A stretch of DNA of 64,000 bases from Rhizopus arrhizus (lineage: Eukaryota; Mucoromycota; Mucoromycetes; Mucorales; Rhizopodaceae): positions 930,001 through 994,000 of the forward strand of contig JAKZZE010000002.1 of assembly GCA_024220505.1 (NCBI GenBank), written 5' to 3'. The translations under genes and the position numbers were made by a program. This document shows, in pieces, positions 9,296-19,942 of the stretch. The first letter of the stretch is position 1; the number at the start of each line of letters is the position of its first letter. The notes beneath the pieces were generated by a model. That model did no database searches. It saw nothing but the letters and a program-made list of their open reading frames with translations, and was not told the origin of the DNA.

Positions 9296-10558
9296 ATGAC
9301 TACAACAGGACAAAACGTGTTGGCAACAATCAGCAACCAAAGTGTTAACCCAGGCTTCCGCCCGCGACTCATTGAATTTTATGGATATGAAGGAGAAGAC
9401 TTTCGACATTTTCAAGAAATACTGGAATCCTACTTTGCTATCAGTAACACTAACAACGACTCTCGCAAATTAACCATACTCAGATCTCAATTAAGACGTG
9501 CAGCAAAAGTATACTATGAACGTGTCATACTCGTAGAAAACCCAGACGTTAATTATGAGCAAGCAATGGAATTACTGAAGAAACATTATATCACACCTGA
9601 GCTTATCCAAAGCTATGAGATTGAATTTAATGATATGTGTCAAGGAACTCAAGAGCATCCACAAATTTTCCTCTCAAGACTTCGTGAAGCTGCAGATTTG
9701 GCTAATATCTCAAATGAAGCAGTAATTGAAAGCAGATTCAAGGCTGGACTATTAAAAGAAATCAAATTATTCTGTATACAAAGTAGTTCTCGCACATTCA
9801 AGGAATGGGTCAACCACGCTGAAGGATGGTGGAATGCCCATCGACCAAGAAAAATCGCAATGGTAGACAACCCATTTATCCCAAGAAACATTCACAATGC
9901 ACTTATCTATCAGGACGATCATATATACTCAAACCAAAATGCATACAACAAACACAATATCGAGTTAGTTGATGTAGATGAAAGCCACGGTCACATTATT
10001 CCTGTTAATGACGCAAGTACTAATGTTAAATCAGAAGCCTTCACTACCAATGTAATAACTGGTCCTCATCAGTTAAGTACTATGGAAGTTGTAGGTCGTG
10101 CTGGTTACAATCAGCAGTATACGCAGTCAAAGAATAAGAATAGTGATTACCAGACTTCACAGCAAGACCTTTTGAATTTTATCCAACAGACTATCCGAAA
10201 TGAACTGAAACAACAACCGCAATATCAACCACAATCTTCAAGTAGACCATATTACCGGAATCGTATGGCCAACGATTACAGTCACACTGGCAACCATGTT
10301 TACAATCAAGGATACAATGACGATTATCCAAGACATAACAGATATAATAATCAAAATAATTACCATAATTATAGATCAAGAAATAATTATGTCAATGACT
10401 ATGGCGGATCCGATTATAACAACATGTATCGAGAACCCCGAAACAACCAAACAAATCAGCCTCATTACAAACAAACAGGCAATAACCATTATAATGATCA
10501 ACCTTTTCAAAATAATCTACAAAATCGTCAGCAACAGAATCATCAGTCAAAAAACTAA
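9296..10558 (+). CDS. gag: Gag protein of Gypsy-1
   Basis: 420 codons. The central part (about residues 30-190) has the helical pattern of Ty3/gypsy capsid (Retrotrans_gag-like), with YEGEDFRHFQEIL and FLSRLREAADLANI. The C-terminal 130 residues are rich in Q, N, Y and H and lack a CCHC knuckle, so RNA binding may rest on this low-complexity tail. The ATG at 9296 is the first in frame. The frame ends TCA AAA AAC TAA; the heptamer A AAA AAC is a classic -1 slippery site and the next ORF lies in the -1 frame. Confidence 0.85.
   Translation: MTTTGQNVLATISNQSVNPGFRPRLIEFYGYEGEDFRHFQEILESYFAISNTNNDSRKLTILRSQLRRAAKVYYERVILVENPDVNYEQAMELLKKHYITPELIQSYEIEFNDMCQGTQEHPQIFLSRLREAADLANISNEAVIESRFKAGLLKEIKLFCIQSSSRTFKEWVNHAEGWWNAHRPRKIAMVDNPFIPRNIHNALIYQDDHIYSNQNAYNKHNIELVDVDESHGHIIPVNDASTNVKSEAFTTNVITGPHQLSTMEVVGRAGYNQQYTQSKNKNSDYQTSQQDLLNFIQQTIRNELKQQPQYQPQSSSRPYYRNRMANDYSHTGNHVYNQGYNDDYPRHNRYNNQNNYHNYRSRNNYVNDYGGSDYNNMYREPRNNQTNQPHYKQTGNNHYNDQPFQNNLQNRQQQNHQSKN
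10549..10555 (+). promoter_or_regulatory. -1 ribosomal frameshift site A AAA AAC
   Basis: The heptamer lies in the correct phase relative to gag (codons AAA AAC), directly before the gag stop TAA at 10556-10558. A -1 slip continues through CTA AAT GGG TTG into the long pro-pol frame without a stop. I have not checked for a downstream pseudoknot. Confidence 0.75.
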
Positions 10559-13500
10559 ATGGGTTGGTTGCTTTTGAATCTCAAAAGAATGGTCAATCAA
10601 ACACCCAAAACAAAAACGAAAAATCCATTAATCAAACTAAACAACCTCACCAACTCAATGTAATATTATCACAAAACGAATCCCATCAGCCTCAGCAAAA
10701 TATTGAGCTATATTCAGCAATCAGACGAGAAAATCCTCCTGAAGTAATCCGAGCTGAACCGTACTTAACACCTAAAGCAAGAAGCACTGGAAAACGTCCT
10801 GAAACACCATTAACAAAAAGAAGAGTTACTACCCGAAGCCATCTAGAAGAAATAAAGCCCTCAGCAATAAGACAAGTGCATCACAATACTTCTCAACCTG
10901 ATACAGATACTCAAATGAAAGAAAATACAACTATGAAACCCAAAAGAAGAAAAAGACATCTTGAGATCAGGTATGATATTGTGACAGATGTTCTGGATCA
11001 GAAAGCAAACATAACATTTCGGGACTTGATTAAATCCACACCTGCTATGAGGAGAAAACTAGCGAAAGCATGTCAACCATCAACATTACATGCAAAAGAA
11101 GCTTCAAATGATACAATGGCAGTAATTGAAGATGATGAATTAAATACCACTGCAGTTTACACCAACATCTCAATAGGCGATAAAGATATTAAAACACTAA
11201 TAGATTGTGGAGCAGCAAAATCTTGTATGTCAAAGGCGCTAGCTGAAACCCTAGGATTACAAATTGATGCTGCATCAGAAAGTATATTCACACTTGGAAA
11301 TGGAACAAAACAACCTGCCCTAGGATTGATATACGATGTTCCAATTCAAGTAAAAGAAGGAATGATCATACCTGGTACCATTGAAGTTCTTCCACATTGC
11401 CCCACACCACTCATCATTGGTAACAACTGGCTAAATCGAGCAAAAGCAAGAATTGATTTCAACAGCGCCTCGTTAAAAGTATCATACAAAAATCAAAAAG
11501 CAGAGTTAGAAATATCATTCCTACGAAAAAGTGTTGCTCCTCCAAAAGTCACTATGTATACACAAACGTACAAAAATCCAATTAGTCTGACAAATTCAAA
11601 ATCAATAAAGCAAGTACATTTTGAAGAAGATACAGTGGGTGAAAAAACTCTAAAAACGTTATGATATTATTAACGTTTTTGGTTGTTCTGTTTTACCAAA
11701 TTAGTGTATCACCGTGAAATTTTGCATATATGTAGCACTAATAGTAACATATTGTATTCTATAATTTCAATTTCCGATGATAAATATTGATCCGAAACCA
11801 ACTGCTAAAAGAAGACTGGTTTATTTTTAGAGTTTTTTCACTTCCATAAATGTCGGATACACGGACCGACAGACAGATTTTGCGGACTTTCATTGACATA
11901 TTATGAGTCATAAAGACTCCAAAAGTATAAATAAAGTCATTTTTCTCTTTTTCTTAAAATTTTTCCATTTAATTTTTTAAATTTCCTCAACACTTCAATC
12001 ATGCCTAAATCTCTACCAGCTGACATCAAAAACGATATAAAGTCCGCTCTACTTGCCGGAAAAGACTCTATGGATGTTGCAAACCGCTTTGGGGTTACGT
12101 ATGCAACAGTTAATAACTATGCGAACAAGTTTTTCCCTAACCGACAGCGTGGACTTGGTGGTAGACCGATGGTTGTGTCCACTCAGACGAAGAGATTCAT
12201 CAAACTTCAGGTTGTACAAGGTCAACTCAAGACTGCGAGGGAAGTACATGACAAACTCATGGAGCTGGGGTATTCCATATCATACAAAACCGCTATAAAC
12301 GTATTGAAATCGATGAACTTCTTTTCTGCGATTAAGGTCAAAAAGCCTTTATTAACTACAAAACACATGAAGAGACGGCTAGCATGGGCCAAGAAGTACC
12401 AAAACTGGACTACAGATGACTGGCGACGTGTAGTGTTCTCTGATGAAACAAAAGTCAACATTTGGGGCTCTGACGGATGCAAGTATTATTGGTCAAGACC
12501 AGGGGACCCTCTTAAGCCTCATCATATTGACGTAACAGTCAAGCATGGAGGCGGTAGTTTAATGATGTGGGGGTGCATGACTTATGAGGGACCTGGGTAC
12601 GCCTGTCAAATATACGATGGAACTATGAATTCGGATCTTTACCAACATATATTGGACACAACTCTTCGGGAAACAATGGAATACTATGATATGGATTGGT
12701 CTACAGTATATTTTCAGCACGATGGTGATCCAAAGCATCGTTCCAAGTCAACCATCCAATGGCTAAATGCTAATAGAGTCAACTATATTGATGACTGGCC
12801 AGCTCAAAGTCCTGATCTTAACCCTATTGAGCATCTTTGGCATCATTTGAAGTTGAAGCTATCGTTATATGACAAGAAAGCCAAAGGTGTTCATGAATTA
12901 TGGGAAAGAGTTGAAAAGGAATGGAACTCCTTTGATAAAGAAGTTTGCAGAAGGTATATTGACACTATGCCTGCACGTATTAAGGCAGTAATCGATGCCA
13001 ATGGTGGATCTACGAAGTACTAAGTCATCTATAACATAATAAAAGTAAAAGGAAAAAACTCTAAAAATAAACCTACAACACTTCCATCGCTTTTGCGGAC
13101 TGTTAAATAGTATTCTGAGATTGAAACTTCCATGAGATGTAACAGAAAGTCAAACAAGCATGTCATAAAGTTGCTGCATCATCTAAGTCACTATATATGC
13201 TCACAGAGGCTAAAAACAGAAAAAATGTCTGACGTTTTTAGAGTTTTTTCACCCACTGTAGTTCGAGTGATATAGAACAATCAGATGAAGAGAGCAGCCC
13301 ATATGACGAAGAAGATGAAATATCTGAGGAAGAAACATCGGAATTAGAATATGAAGAAAAACCATTGTTATTATTAGAAGATAGTAATATCGAGCAGGTT
13401 GTCATTGAAGAAGAAACAGAAAAATACATTATTCGAGCCTCAGAAGATGGATTAAACTTACAAGCAAACACTTCAAAGTCTATACATATGGATAAACCTA

Positions 13501-15221
13501 AAGCAGATCAAAACATTTGGTATAATTTCGAGCCTACTAATGATCAACTTATTGTAAAATCTGGATATTTTGATGTCTGTTCAAGTCTCATTGTCAACAA
13601 AAAGAGTATAGAAGTTAAGCTTTATAATCGAACTAATGAGGATGTGATTTTTCAGCCATATGAAGAACTGGGATGGCTAGAAAAATTTAACACGCAATCT
13701 ATTTTGCAAGCATACGAAGTAGAAGAAAATCTTCAATTATGTATGATGGAACAAAACATCGATGAAAAAAAAGAAAAAGAGGAACCTATGTTAGAATACG
13801 AACTATTCATCAAATTAGAAACAGGAGAGATTTCAGCCGAACTCGAGCGTAAATTAAGAAAGTTACTTGAAAGATACAAACATATATTTGATTGGAACAA
13901 TGATACCATCGGTTTTACTAATCTACTGGCCCACAAAATAATCATTAAAGAAGATACTCATCCAATCAGTCACAGACCATATAGAATGAGCCCTATCGAA
14001 GCAGAATATCTTCAAAAAGAATTAGAAAAATATACAAAGCTAGGAGTTATCACCCCATCAAACAGTCCTTGGGCAGCACCTATCATTCTTGTTAAGAAAA
14101 AGAACGGAGAATACCGGATGGTTATAGATTACCGAAAATTAAATGCAGTGACAAAAAAGGACGCATATCCTTTACCAAGAATAGATGATTTACTTGATAC
14201 ACTTGGAAAAGCAAAAGTATTTTCTGCCCTAGATATGAGAGCAGGGTTTCATCAAGTCCCTATGGAAGAGGCAAGCAAAGAACTTACAGCATTCACCACA
14301 AAGTTTGGAACCTATCATTATAATACGTTACCCATGGGATTAGTTAACTCACCAGCAACATTTCAAAGGCTCATCGATCTCTGTTTTAGATCTTTAATCA
14401 ACAAATGTCTCGTGGCATACATTGATGATCTCAACGTTTATTCTGAAAATCCAATTGAACATTTACAACATTTACATCAAGTATTCAATTGTATACAAAT
14501 CGCAAATCTCAAACTCAACCCTGAAAAGTGCTTCTTTTTTAAAGATCACCTGAAATTCCTAGGATACATTGTAACAAAAGAAGGAATACAAACAGATCCT
14601 GAGAAGATAAAAAAAATCGTTGATTATCCCGTACCTAGAACTATAACCCAAGTACGAGCCTTTCTTGGAATTGCATCATATTATCGAAGGTTTATCAAGA
14701 ATTTTGCCTCAATTGCACGACCGTTGCACGATCAAACAAAGACTAAGAAAAAACTACCTTGGACAAAGGAAACAACTGACTCTTTTGTGTTGCTCAAAAA
14801 GTTACTTACAACAGCGCCTGTTCTGACCAGGCCAGATTTCACTAAATCCTTCATACTAGTAACAGACGCCTCAAAACTCGGTTTAGGCTGCATATTGACT
14901 CAATTAGATGAAAACGGAAAAGAGCATCCAGTTGTATATGCCAGCCGAGGTCTTAAATCAAGCGAAATACATTATGCAGCAACAAAATTAGAATGTCTAG
15001 CAGTAATATGGGCAGTCAAAACTTTCAGACCATATTTACTTGGAAAAAAATTCACAATCATAACTGACCACTCTGCATTAAATGGCCTACTTAAAACCTC
15101 AAATCCTACTGGAATTATCGCTCGATGGATAACAATATTATCAGAATATGATTATGAAGTGAAATATCGACCTGGCCGAGTAAATGAAAGTGCAGACTTC
15201 TTATCCAGACTTGGATATTAA
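10559..15221 (+). CDS. pol: Protease-reverse transcriptase-RNase H polyprotein of Gypsy-1, split by a Tc1 element
   Basis: The frame runs to 11632 and resumes at 13261 after the Tc1 insertion; leaving out 1,628 bp keeps it in frame. The first part holds an aspartic protease with LIDCGAAKSC, so the usual DTG/DSG is DCG, and LIIGNNWL near its end. An acidic linker follows, then reverse transcriptase (about 13,960-14,560, with YIDD in the catalytic motif) and RNase H (VTDASK, TDHSAL), ending in SADFLSRL. It has no ATG near the gag stop and is expected as a gag-pol fusion by -1 frameshift. The stop at 15219-15221 precedes an A-run, and integrase follows in another frame. As it stands the insertion interrupts it, so the element is probably inactive. 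Confidence 0.85.
11633..13258 (+). mobile_element. Intact Tc1-like element inserted in Gypsy-1
   Basis: Terminal inverted repeats of at least 26 bp (CAGTGGGTGAAAAAACTC outward ends) are flanked by TA at 11631-11632 and 13259-13260. The transposase ORF inside is complete. The target is the pro-pol frame of Gypsy-1, so this insertion is younger than Gypsy-1. The element is 1,626 bp, typical of Tc1/mariner. Confidence 0.95.
12001..13023 (+). CDS. Tc1-like transposase, intact
   Basis: 340 codons from an ATG that begins MPKSLPADIK. The N-terminal half has paired helix-turn-helix DNA-binding domains (about residues 5-110). The DDE catalytic core shows VVFSDETK (first Asp), QHDGDPKH (second Asp) and SPDLNPIEHLW (Glu), with about 35 residues between the last two by my count. 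It cuts and pastes its own element at TA. Full length with no stop or frameshift, the only undamaged transposase in the window, and close in sequence to the damaged ones at 31922, 20924 and 63039. Confidence 0.95.
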   Translation: MPKSLPADIKNDIKSALLAGKDSMDVANRFGVTYATVNNYANKFFPNRQRGLGGRPMVVSTQTKRFIKLQVVQGQLKTAREVHDKLMELGYSISYKTAINVLKSMNFFSAIKVKKPLLTTKHMKRRLAWAKKYQNWTTDDWRRVVFSDETKVNIWGSDGCKYYWSRPGDPLKPHHIDVTVKHGGGSLMMWGCMTYEGPGYACQIYDGTMNSDLYQHILDTTLRETMEYYDMDWSTVYFQHDGDPKHRSKSTIQWLNANRVNYIDDWPAQSPDLNPIEHLWHHLKLKLSLYDKKAKGVHELWERVEKEWNSFDKEVCRRYIDTMPARIKAVIDANGGSTKY

Positions 15222-15243
15222 AAAAAAAAAAAAAAAAAAAAAA
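15221..15243 (+). repeat. Homopolymeric A tract between RNase H and integrase
   Basis: A run of over 20 A residues directly follows the pol stop. Integrase lies in the -1 frame relative to RNase H. The integrase frame is open only from 15188, so a slip would have to occur in about 30 nt before the stop. A length change at this tract or an indel just before it are alternatives. Confidence 0.7.
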
Positions 15244-15310
15244 CAAAAAAAGAAAATATTATACATATCCAAAACACCAAACCTTCAAATACACAACAAC
15301 TCACAAATCA

Positions 15311-16669
15311 ATGACAGTAAACATGAATATCGACAAAATAAACACTCTGAAACAATACTTGCAAACTCTAGAAATACCTGAAGACATATCGTCTAGCTTA
15401 AAGAAATTCATACAAAAAGAAGCTTCAAAATTCACTATTTACCGAGATATACTATATCGATACAACACAGACAACGGGATAATTCGAAAAGTCCTAAATC
15501 AAGAAGAAGCCGAAGAAATAATGTATGCTTATCATCAACACCCATTAGGAGGACATTTAGCCTATAACAACACTCTACACAAAATAGCTTCAAGATTCTA
15601 TTGGGAAAGAATGAGCAAAGATATCATGAACTACGTACAAAAATGTCAAAGATGCCAAAATCATGGAAAGAAAAAACTGAACGAAGAACTGTATCCAGTA
15701 GCAGTATCTGTAAAGCCATTTGATCGAGTCGCCCTAGATGTGAAACACGTACAGACATCTAAATCAGGACACCGATACATCATTGCCGCAATTGATTATT
15801 TAACAAAATACGTCGAAGCAAGACCTATAAGATTCCAAACATCCTCAGAAATTGCCTTGTTTTTGTATGAAGAAATTATCTGTCGCCACGGCTGCCCTAC
15901 CATAATCGTTTCTGACAATGGAAAACCATTCCTCAGTAATCTAATACGACAAGTGTGCCTAAATTATTCAATAATACACAAAACAACGACTCCTTACAAT
16001 CCTCAAAGTAATGGACTCATAGAAAGATTCAATCGAACACTAGGTCAAATTTTACAGAAACGATCAAGTGACGAAAAACAAGATTGGGATGAATATTTGC
16101 CGGCTACATTATTTGCCTATCGTACAATTAAGCAATCCACTACAAAACAAACACCATTCTTTTTGTTGTATGGGTATGAACCTAAAACACCATTTGACTT
16201 GGACCATCACATGTATAACAAAAATTCAGTAAAGTTTGAAGCTGCCCTGTGGCACCGAACCGCTCACCAGTTACACAACTTGAATAAAGTTCGAAGCGAA
16301 GCAAGCCAAGCTATAAAACAAACACAAGCTGTCCAAAAGAAGGCAATCGAAAAGAAAATACTGGACGAACGAAAGGAGCTGAAGCCGTCATTTAGGCTAG
16401 GAGAGTTAGTGCTTTTATATAAGGATTACCTATCAACATCATGGTCTGGTAAATTGCAAGACAGATGGGAAGGCCCTTTTATTGTTCATCATATTCTTGG
16501 GAAAGGCACATACCATATTAAAAATCACGATACACAAGATGTTAGAATAAGAAGGGTACATGGAAATCGCCTCAAACCTTATTTGGTACCAAAAGTACAA
16601 TGGAGCACAGATCATGAACGAAGTCTTCCTCTTAGATTAGATCACGAGACTGAACAACTGCTCCACTAA
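15311..16669 (+). CDS. Integrase of Gypsy-1
   Basis: 452 codons. The N-terminal zinc-binding HHCC motif is seen as AYHQHPLGGH followed by CQRC. The DDE core has LDVKH, IVSDNG and NGLIERFNR. A GPY/F-type module (DRWEGPFIVHHILGKGTYHI) lies near residue 380, with no chromodomain after it. It inserts the cDNA into the genome. ATG 15311 is used as the start, but the frame is open upstream to 15188 and the domain is normally the C-terminal part of Pol. Whether it is made by frameshifting or by a separate start is unknown. Confidence 0.9.
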   Translation: MTVNMNIDKINTLKQYLQTLEIPEDISSSLKKFIQKEASKFTIYRDILYRYNTDNGIIRKVLNQEEAEEIMYAYHQHPLGGHLAYNNTLHKIASRFYWERMSKDIMNYVQKCQRCQNHGKKKLNEELYPVAVSVKPFDRVALDVKHVQTSKSGHRYIIAAIDYLTKYVEARPIRFQTSSEIALFLYEEIICRHGCPTIIVSDNGKPFLSNLIRQVCLNYSIIHKTTTPYNPQSNGLIERFNRTLGQILQKRSSDEKQDWDEYLPATLFAYRTIKQSTTKQTPFFLLYGYEPKTPFDLDHHMYNKNSVKFEAALWHRTAHQLHNLNKVRSEASQAIKQTQAVQKKAIEKKILDERKELKPSFRLGELVLLYKDYLSTSWSGKLQDRWEGPFIVHHILGKGTYHIKNHDTQDVRIRRVHGNRLKPYLVPKVQWSTDHERSLPLRLDHETEQLLH

Positions 16670-16858
16670 AGTAATAATGATACATATAAACACTAAAACA
16701 TCAAAAAAGACCATATAAATACAAAAACATCAGAATGACCATATAAATACAAAAACATCAAAAAACTATATAAATATATATATATATAAAGAGAACTTTT
16801 CTTTCAACATTATCAAGCAATTCAAGTAACAAATCCAAAAACTCAAGAAATATCCAAG

Positions 16859-17737
16859 ATGCAAACGAATCAAGAAAACTCCAACAAGAAGACTAGCTGG
16901 GATAAAAGTCTTCCAATATCTGTTCTTTTCAAGACGTACTTCACAGATCTCTTTAAAGAGAAAGGAAAACAAGCTGTCATTCAAGAATTAGTAGACTACT
17001 TAAACAATTGGGAGCTAGAGCAAGGAGGGTCCGAAAATGTCTGCTATCTAGATGACAATGGCAAAGAAGAAACAAGAGAAATCTTCATTGAAAAAAGAGT
17101 ACAAGAAATCCAAAATGAAATTATCCAAGAAATAAATGAACTTATGGAACGAAAGGAGACGGAATGCATAACGCCAGTCTTAACACCCAGCGTGACTCCC
17201 TCTACTTCATCAAAAGCTATTCCAGTTCAAGAGACAAATGAATTATTGACTAACTTGGAACAATCTGAAAAAGAAACCTTTGAATATGCCCTCAGTTCCA
17301 TATTTGGTATTAATGAAAATCAAAACTTCTCAAGTGCGGACTACCATGAAGTAATGTTTATCAATTACTACAATGAATACCGAGAAATATTGAAACAACA
17401 AGCCAAATTGAATAAAAGAAGAGAAGACGTACTTTCTAAATTTACTTTCTCTGTAAATGAATGGTCTCATTACAAATTCGCTAAACCTACCAACAACCAA
17501 TCTAGTATTCAATGCTATCTAGGAGCAAAGCACAATCAACTTAAAGCAATTTTGCCGCATCACACCCGCTACAGAACTCTCTGTCAAAAAATTAAGAAAA
17601 GCGATATCTGGAGTAAGAATCAAGCAACGATCGAGGACGATCTTTCCCAAGGCCGAGGGATCTGTAACGAGAATGATGAAGACATCTACAAAATTTTGGA
17701 CAGTGCAACTGACTTTGAAATCGACTTACTTCAGTAA
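16859..17737 (+). CDS. Extra ORF of Gypsy-1 in the env position, unknown function
   Basis: 292 codons between integrase and the 3' LTR, ending 75 bp inside the LTR. It is hydrophilic with no signal peptide or membrane segment, so it does not look like an envelope protein. It has an N-terminal helical part, a Thr/Pro/Ser-rich linker (TPVLTPSVTPSTSS, about residue 105-118) and a helical C-terminal half with several Tyr, Lys and Trp residues, ending in an acidic tail. It is open over its full length in an element with a damaged pol, suggesting recent constraint. I recognise no family. Confidence 0.7.
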   Translation: MQTNQENSNKKTSWDKSLPISVLFKTYFTDLFKEKGKQAVIQELVDYLNNWELEQGGSENVCYLDDNGKEETREIFIEKRVQEIQNEIIQEINELMERKETECITPVLTPSVTPSTSSKAIPVQETNELLTNLEQSEKETFEYALSSIFGINENQNFSSADYHEVMFINYYNEYREILKQQAKLNKRREDVLSKFTFSVNEWSHYKFAKPTNNQSSIQCYLGAKHNQLKAILPHHTRYRTLCQKIKKSDIWSKNQATIEDDLSQGRGICNENDEDIYKILDSATDFEIDLLQ

Positions 17738-18224
17738 TTTAACTGAAATACACAACAACGACACAAGTAAAAATATCGACACAAGTAAAAATATTAACTC
17801 AAGTAAAAATATCAACCTTATTTCCTTTTCTTTTTTCTCTTTCATTTTTATATAAATATCTCTATATCTTTTATTTCAATTCACTTTAGTTCACTTAAAT
17901 TCACTTCTATTCAAAAACCTATTTTTACTTTGAATAAATAGTCTCTTAAAAGATAAAATCTATTTTTCTTATTTTATAACAAACAAGTCGAATTCCCTTG
18001 AAGCAAATTATCTTCATTGTATCTATTTTATATTTTTATTATATTTCTTTACATTTTACTTTACAAATCAAGTTTGATCCACTTAACAAGATCTGGTGGT
18101 CACTATATACAAGCAAGCCTATAATTCAAATTACTTACCCTTATTGGATCTCAATTGACCTAATACTTTATCTCAACAACTTATATCGAACCTATCGAAA
18201 CCCGAAAACATAACGAACCTTACA
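17663..18224 (+). repeat. 3' LTR of Gypsy-1
   Basis: 562 bp, matching the 5' LTR except for two substitutions that I can see (near 17977 and 18022). The extra ORF ends inside it at 17737. Confidence 0.9.
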
Positions 18225-18304
18225 ATATAAAAAGACTATTGGTGATCAACCACGACAATGTTACAGATAAATATTGTTTGTAGTGTAGCTTTGTTGCTGT
18301 TGTA

Positions 18305-19942
18305 CAGTAGGTGAAAAAATACGAGCAACCTTTTGGCAAAATCGACTTTTTTCGCTATATCAAAAGGTGCGTGCCAACTACCGGCATGTGACTCCTATGG
18401 TATATTTTCGGGGTCATGTGTCTTGAAACAGTAAAGGTCTCATGCAGTAATACTGGAATTTGAGAGAGAGATAAGAATGCGAATTTAAAAATTTGACTTC
18501 CGACCAGCTTAAATTATGTACCGTATTCATATGTTTACATTTAAATCAACAAAGAACATATCGGAAGACTATATAGCGTACTTGTATGGAACTGTGAGCG
18601 TTCCTCATTGTATCCATATAAAAGCAAGTGCAACTTCAAGAGCCCTTGGTTTCTTTTTTTTTGCTCAATTTCTCTCACTACTTCTCACCATCATGCCTAA
18701 ATCTATACCAATGGAAAAGCAATCCAGAAATAGAACGTATATCACTGAATAGCATGAAGCTAGAGGATATCACAGATAAATATTACGTTCATTCTCACAC
18801 AGTTAAAAAGTATACTAGGAAGCTTTTTCCATGAAATTCACATCTGTCGGCTGGAAGACATGCTATTGTCTATTATGCCATGAAGCACTATATCGAACTG
18901 TGTATTATTACTGGTCATCGAACAATAGCGAAAAAGCTATTCAGGGAGTTAGGTAAGTTTGGTTACTTGTTCATGTACCGTTCAGGAGTAAATGCGCTGA
19001 GATCCATAAAGTGCCACCGAGAGCTAAAAAAAAGAAGGCATTTTTAAAAAAGGATCCTTGAAAAAAGCAGATGACCTGAGCAAAAAGGCATCGCAACTGG
19101 TCAAGTCAATAGTGACGACCAGTAGCGTTCTCAGCTGAAGCAAAGATTAGCATCTGGTGATCAGATGGAGTAAAATAGTATAGAGTAGTATAAAATGACA
19201 TTTTGCTCCCTCATTACATCGACATTACAGTAAATCACTGCAGCGGTAGGATGAACATGTGTTGTCACATACCTACTCAGGGACCAGCATAGACATGTCA
19301 GCTTTATGGTAGTAACATAAACTCAACGACTTGTCTGCATATACTTAGCATTATTTACATGAATACGTTAGAGTACTATTATTTGAAGACGTCTGATGTA
19401 TACCTTCAGAGTGATAGCGGCGTAAAGTATAAATTAAAATTCATAGCTGTATAGGTATGCGGTATCAGTGTAAGGTATATAAATTATTGGCGTGCTCAAA
19501 GTCTGGATTTAAATCATATAAAGCATGTTTGGCATCAGCTCAAACTTAATCTGCCACCATATGAAGTCGGAGAAAGAGGTGTCAGAAAGATTTAGGAATT
19601 AGTGGATGTAGAGCGAAATAAACTCAATGCAAATGCTTTCAAGGGGTACATCAATAGTATGCCAGCCAAAGTAGAAACACTTATTAAAGCAAAGGGAAGA
19701 TATAGGAAATATCAAATAAACATAGCGAATTTTGAAAAATCATCATTGGCTTTTTTATGACTGTCTTTCCCTTTTTAAAAAGCTTGTACTTCAAGTACAG
19801 TCAATCTCTTTAGTGCGTTATATGTATCTTTGTTGCCTTAATTAGTTTGTGAGATATCAAAGCTCTGGCGAATGTACACACGAAAAAAAAAAAGATATGA
19901 AGGCAAATCGAACAGAGGTTGCTCGTATTTTTTCACCTACTG
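18305..19942 (+). mobile_element. Mariner family-A element, decayed copy 1
   Basis: Terminal inverted repeats of 26 bp or more (starting CAGTAGGTGAAAAAATACG), TA at 18303-18304 and 19943-19944, length 1,638 bp. It sits in the first TA of LTR-A. Two further copies are at 36585-38221 and in the nest starting at 23158. Confidence 0.9.
18693..19711 (+). pseudogene. Tc1/mariner transposase pseudogene (family A, copy 1)
   Basis: ATG at 18693 begins MPKSIP as in related copies, but stops and frameshifts break the frame from about 18750. Fragments of the family can still be followed: KYTRKLFP, the region before the first Asp, and near the end a stretch similar to LNLSLYEV and SMPVRIEA of the copy at 31922. 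It cannot encode an active enzyme. Confidence 0.8.

Larger units (their letters stand above)
8542..18224 (+). mobile_element. Gypsy-1: Ty3/gypsy LTR retrotransposon with an extra 3' ORF
   Basis: Flanked by 562-bp direct LTRs that begin TGTAACG and end CTTACA. Order: LTR, PBS-like site, gag, protease-RT-RNase H, integrase, extra ORF, LTR. The RT-RH-IN order is that of Ty3/gypsy. There is no chromodomain. A 1.63-kb Tc1-like element splits the pro-pol frame; with that element and one TA left out the frame is continuous. The LTRs differ at two positions that I can see, suggesting a young insertion, yet the flanks (TTGGC and ATATA) show no target duplication. Confidence 0.9.

Noticed and set aside
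16859..17737. Envelope protein in Gypsy-1
   Set aside because: Position fits, but there is no signal peptide, membrane segment or cysteine pattern, so it is described as an unknown ORF.
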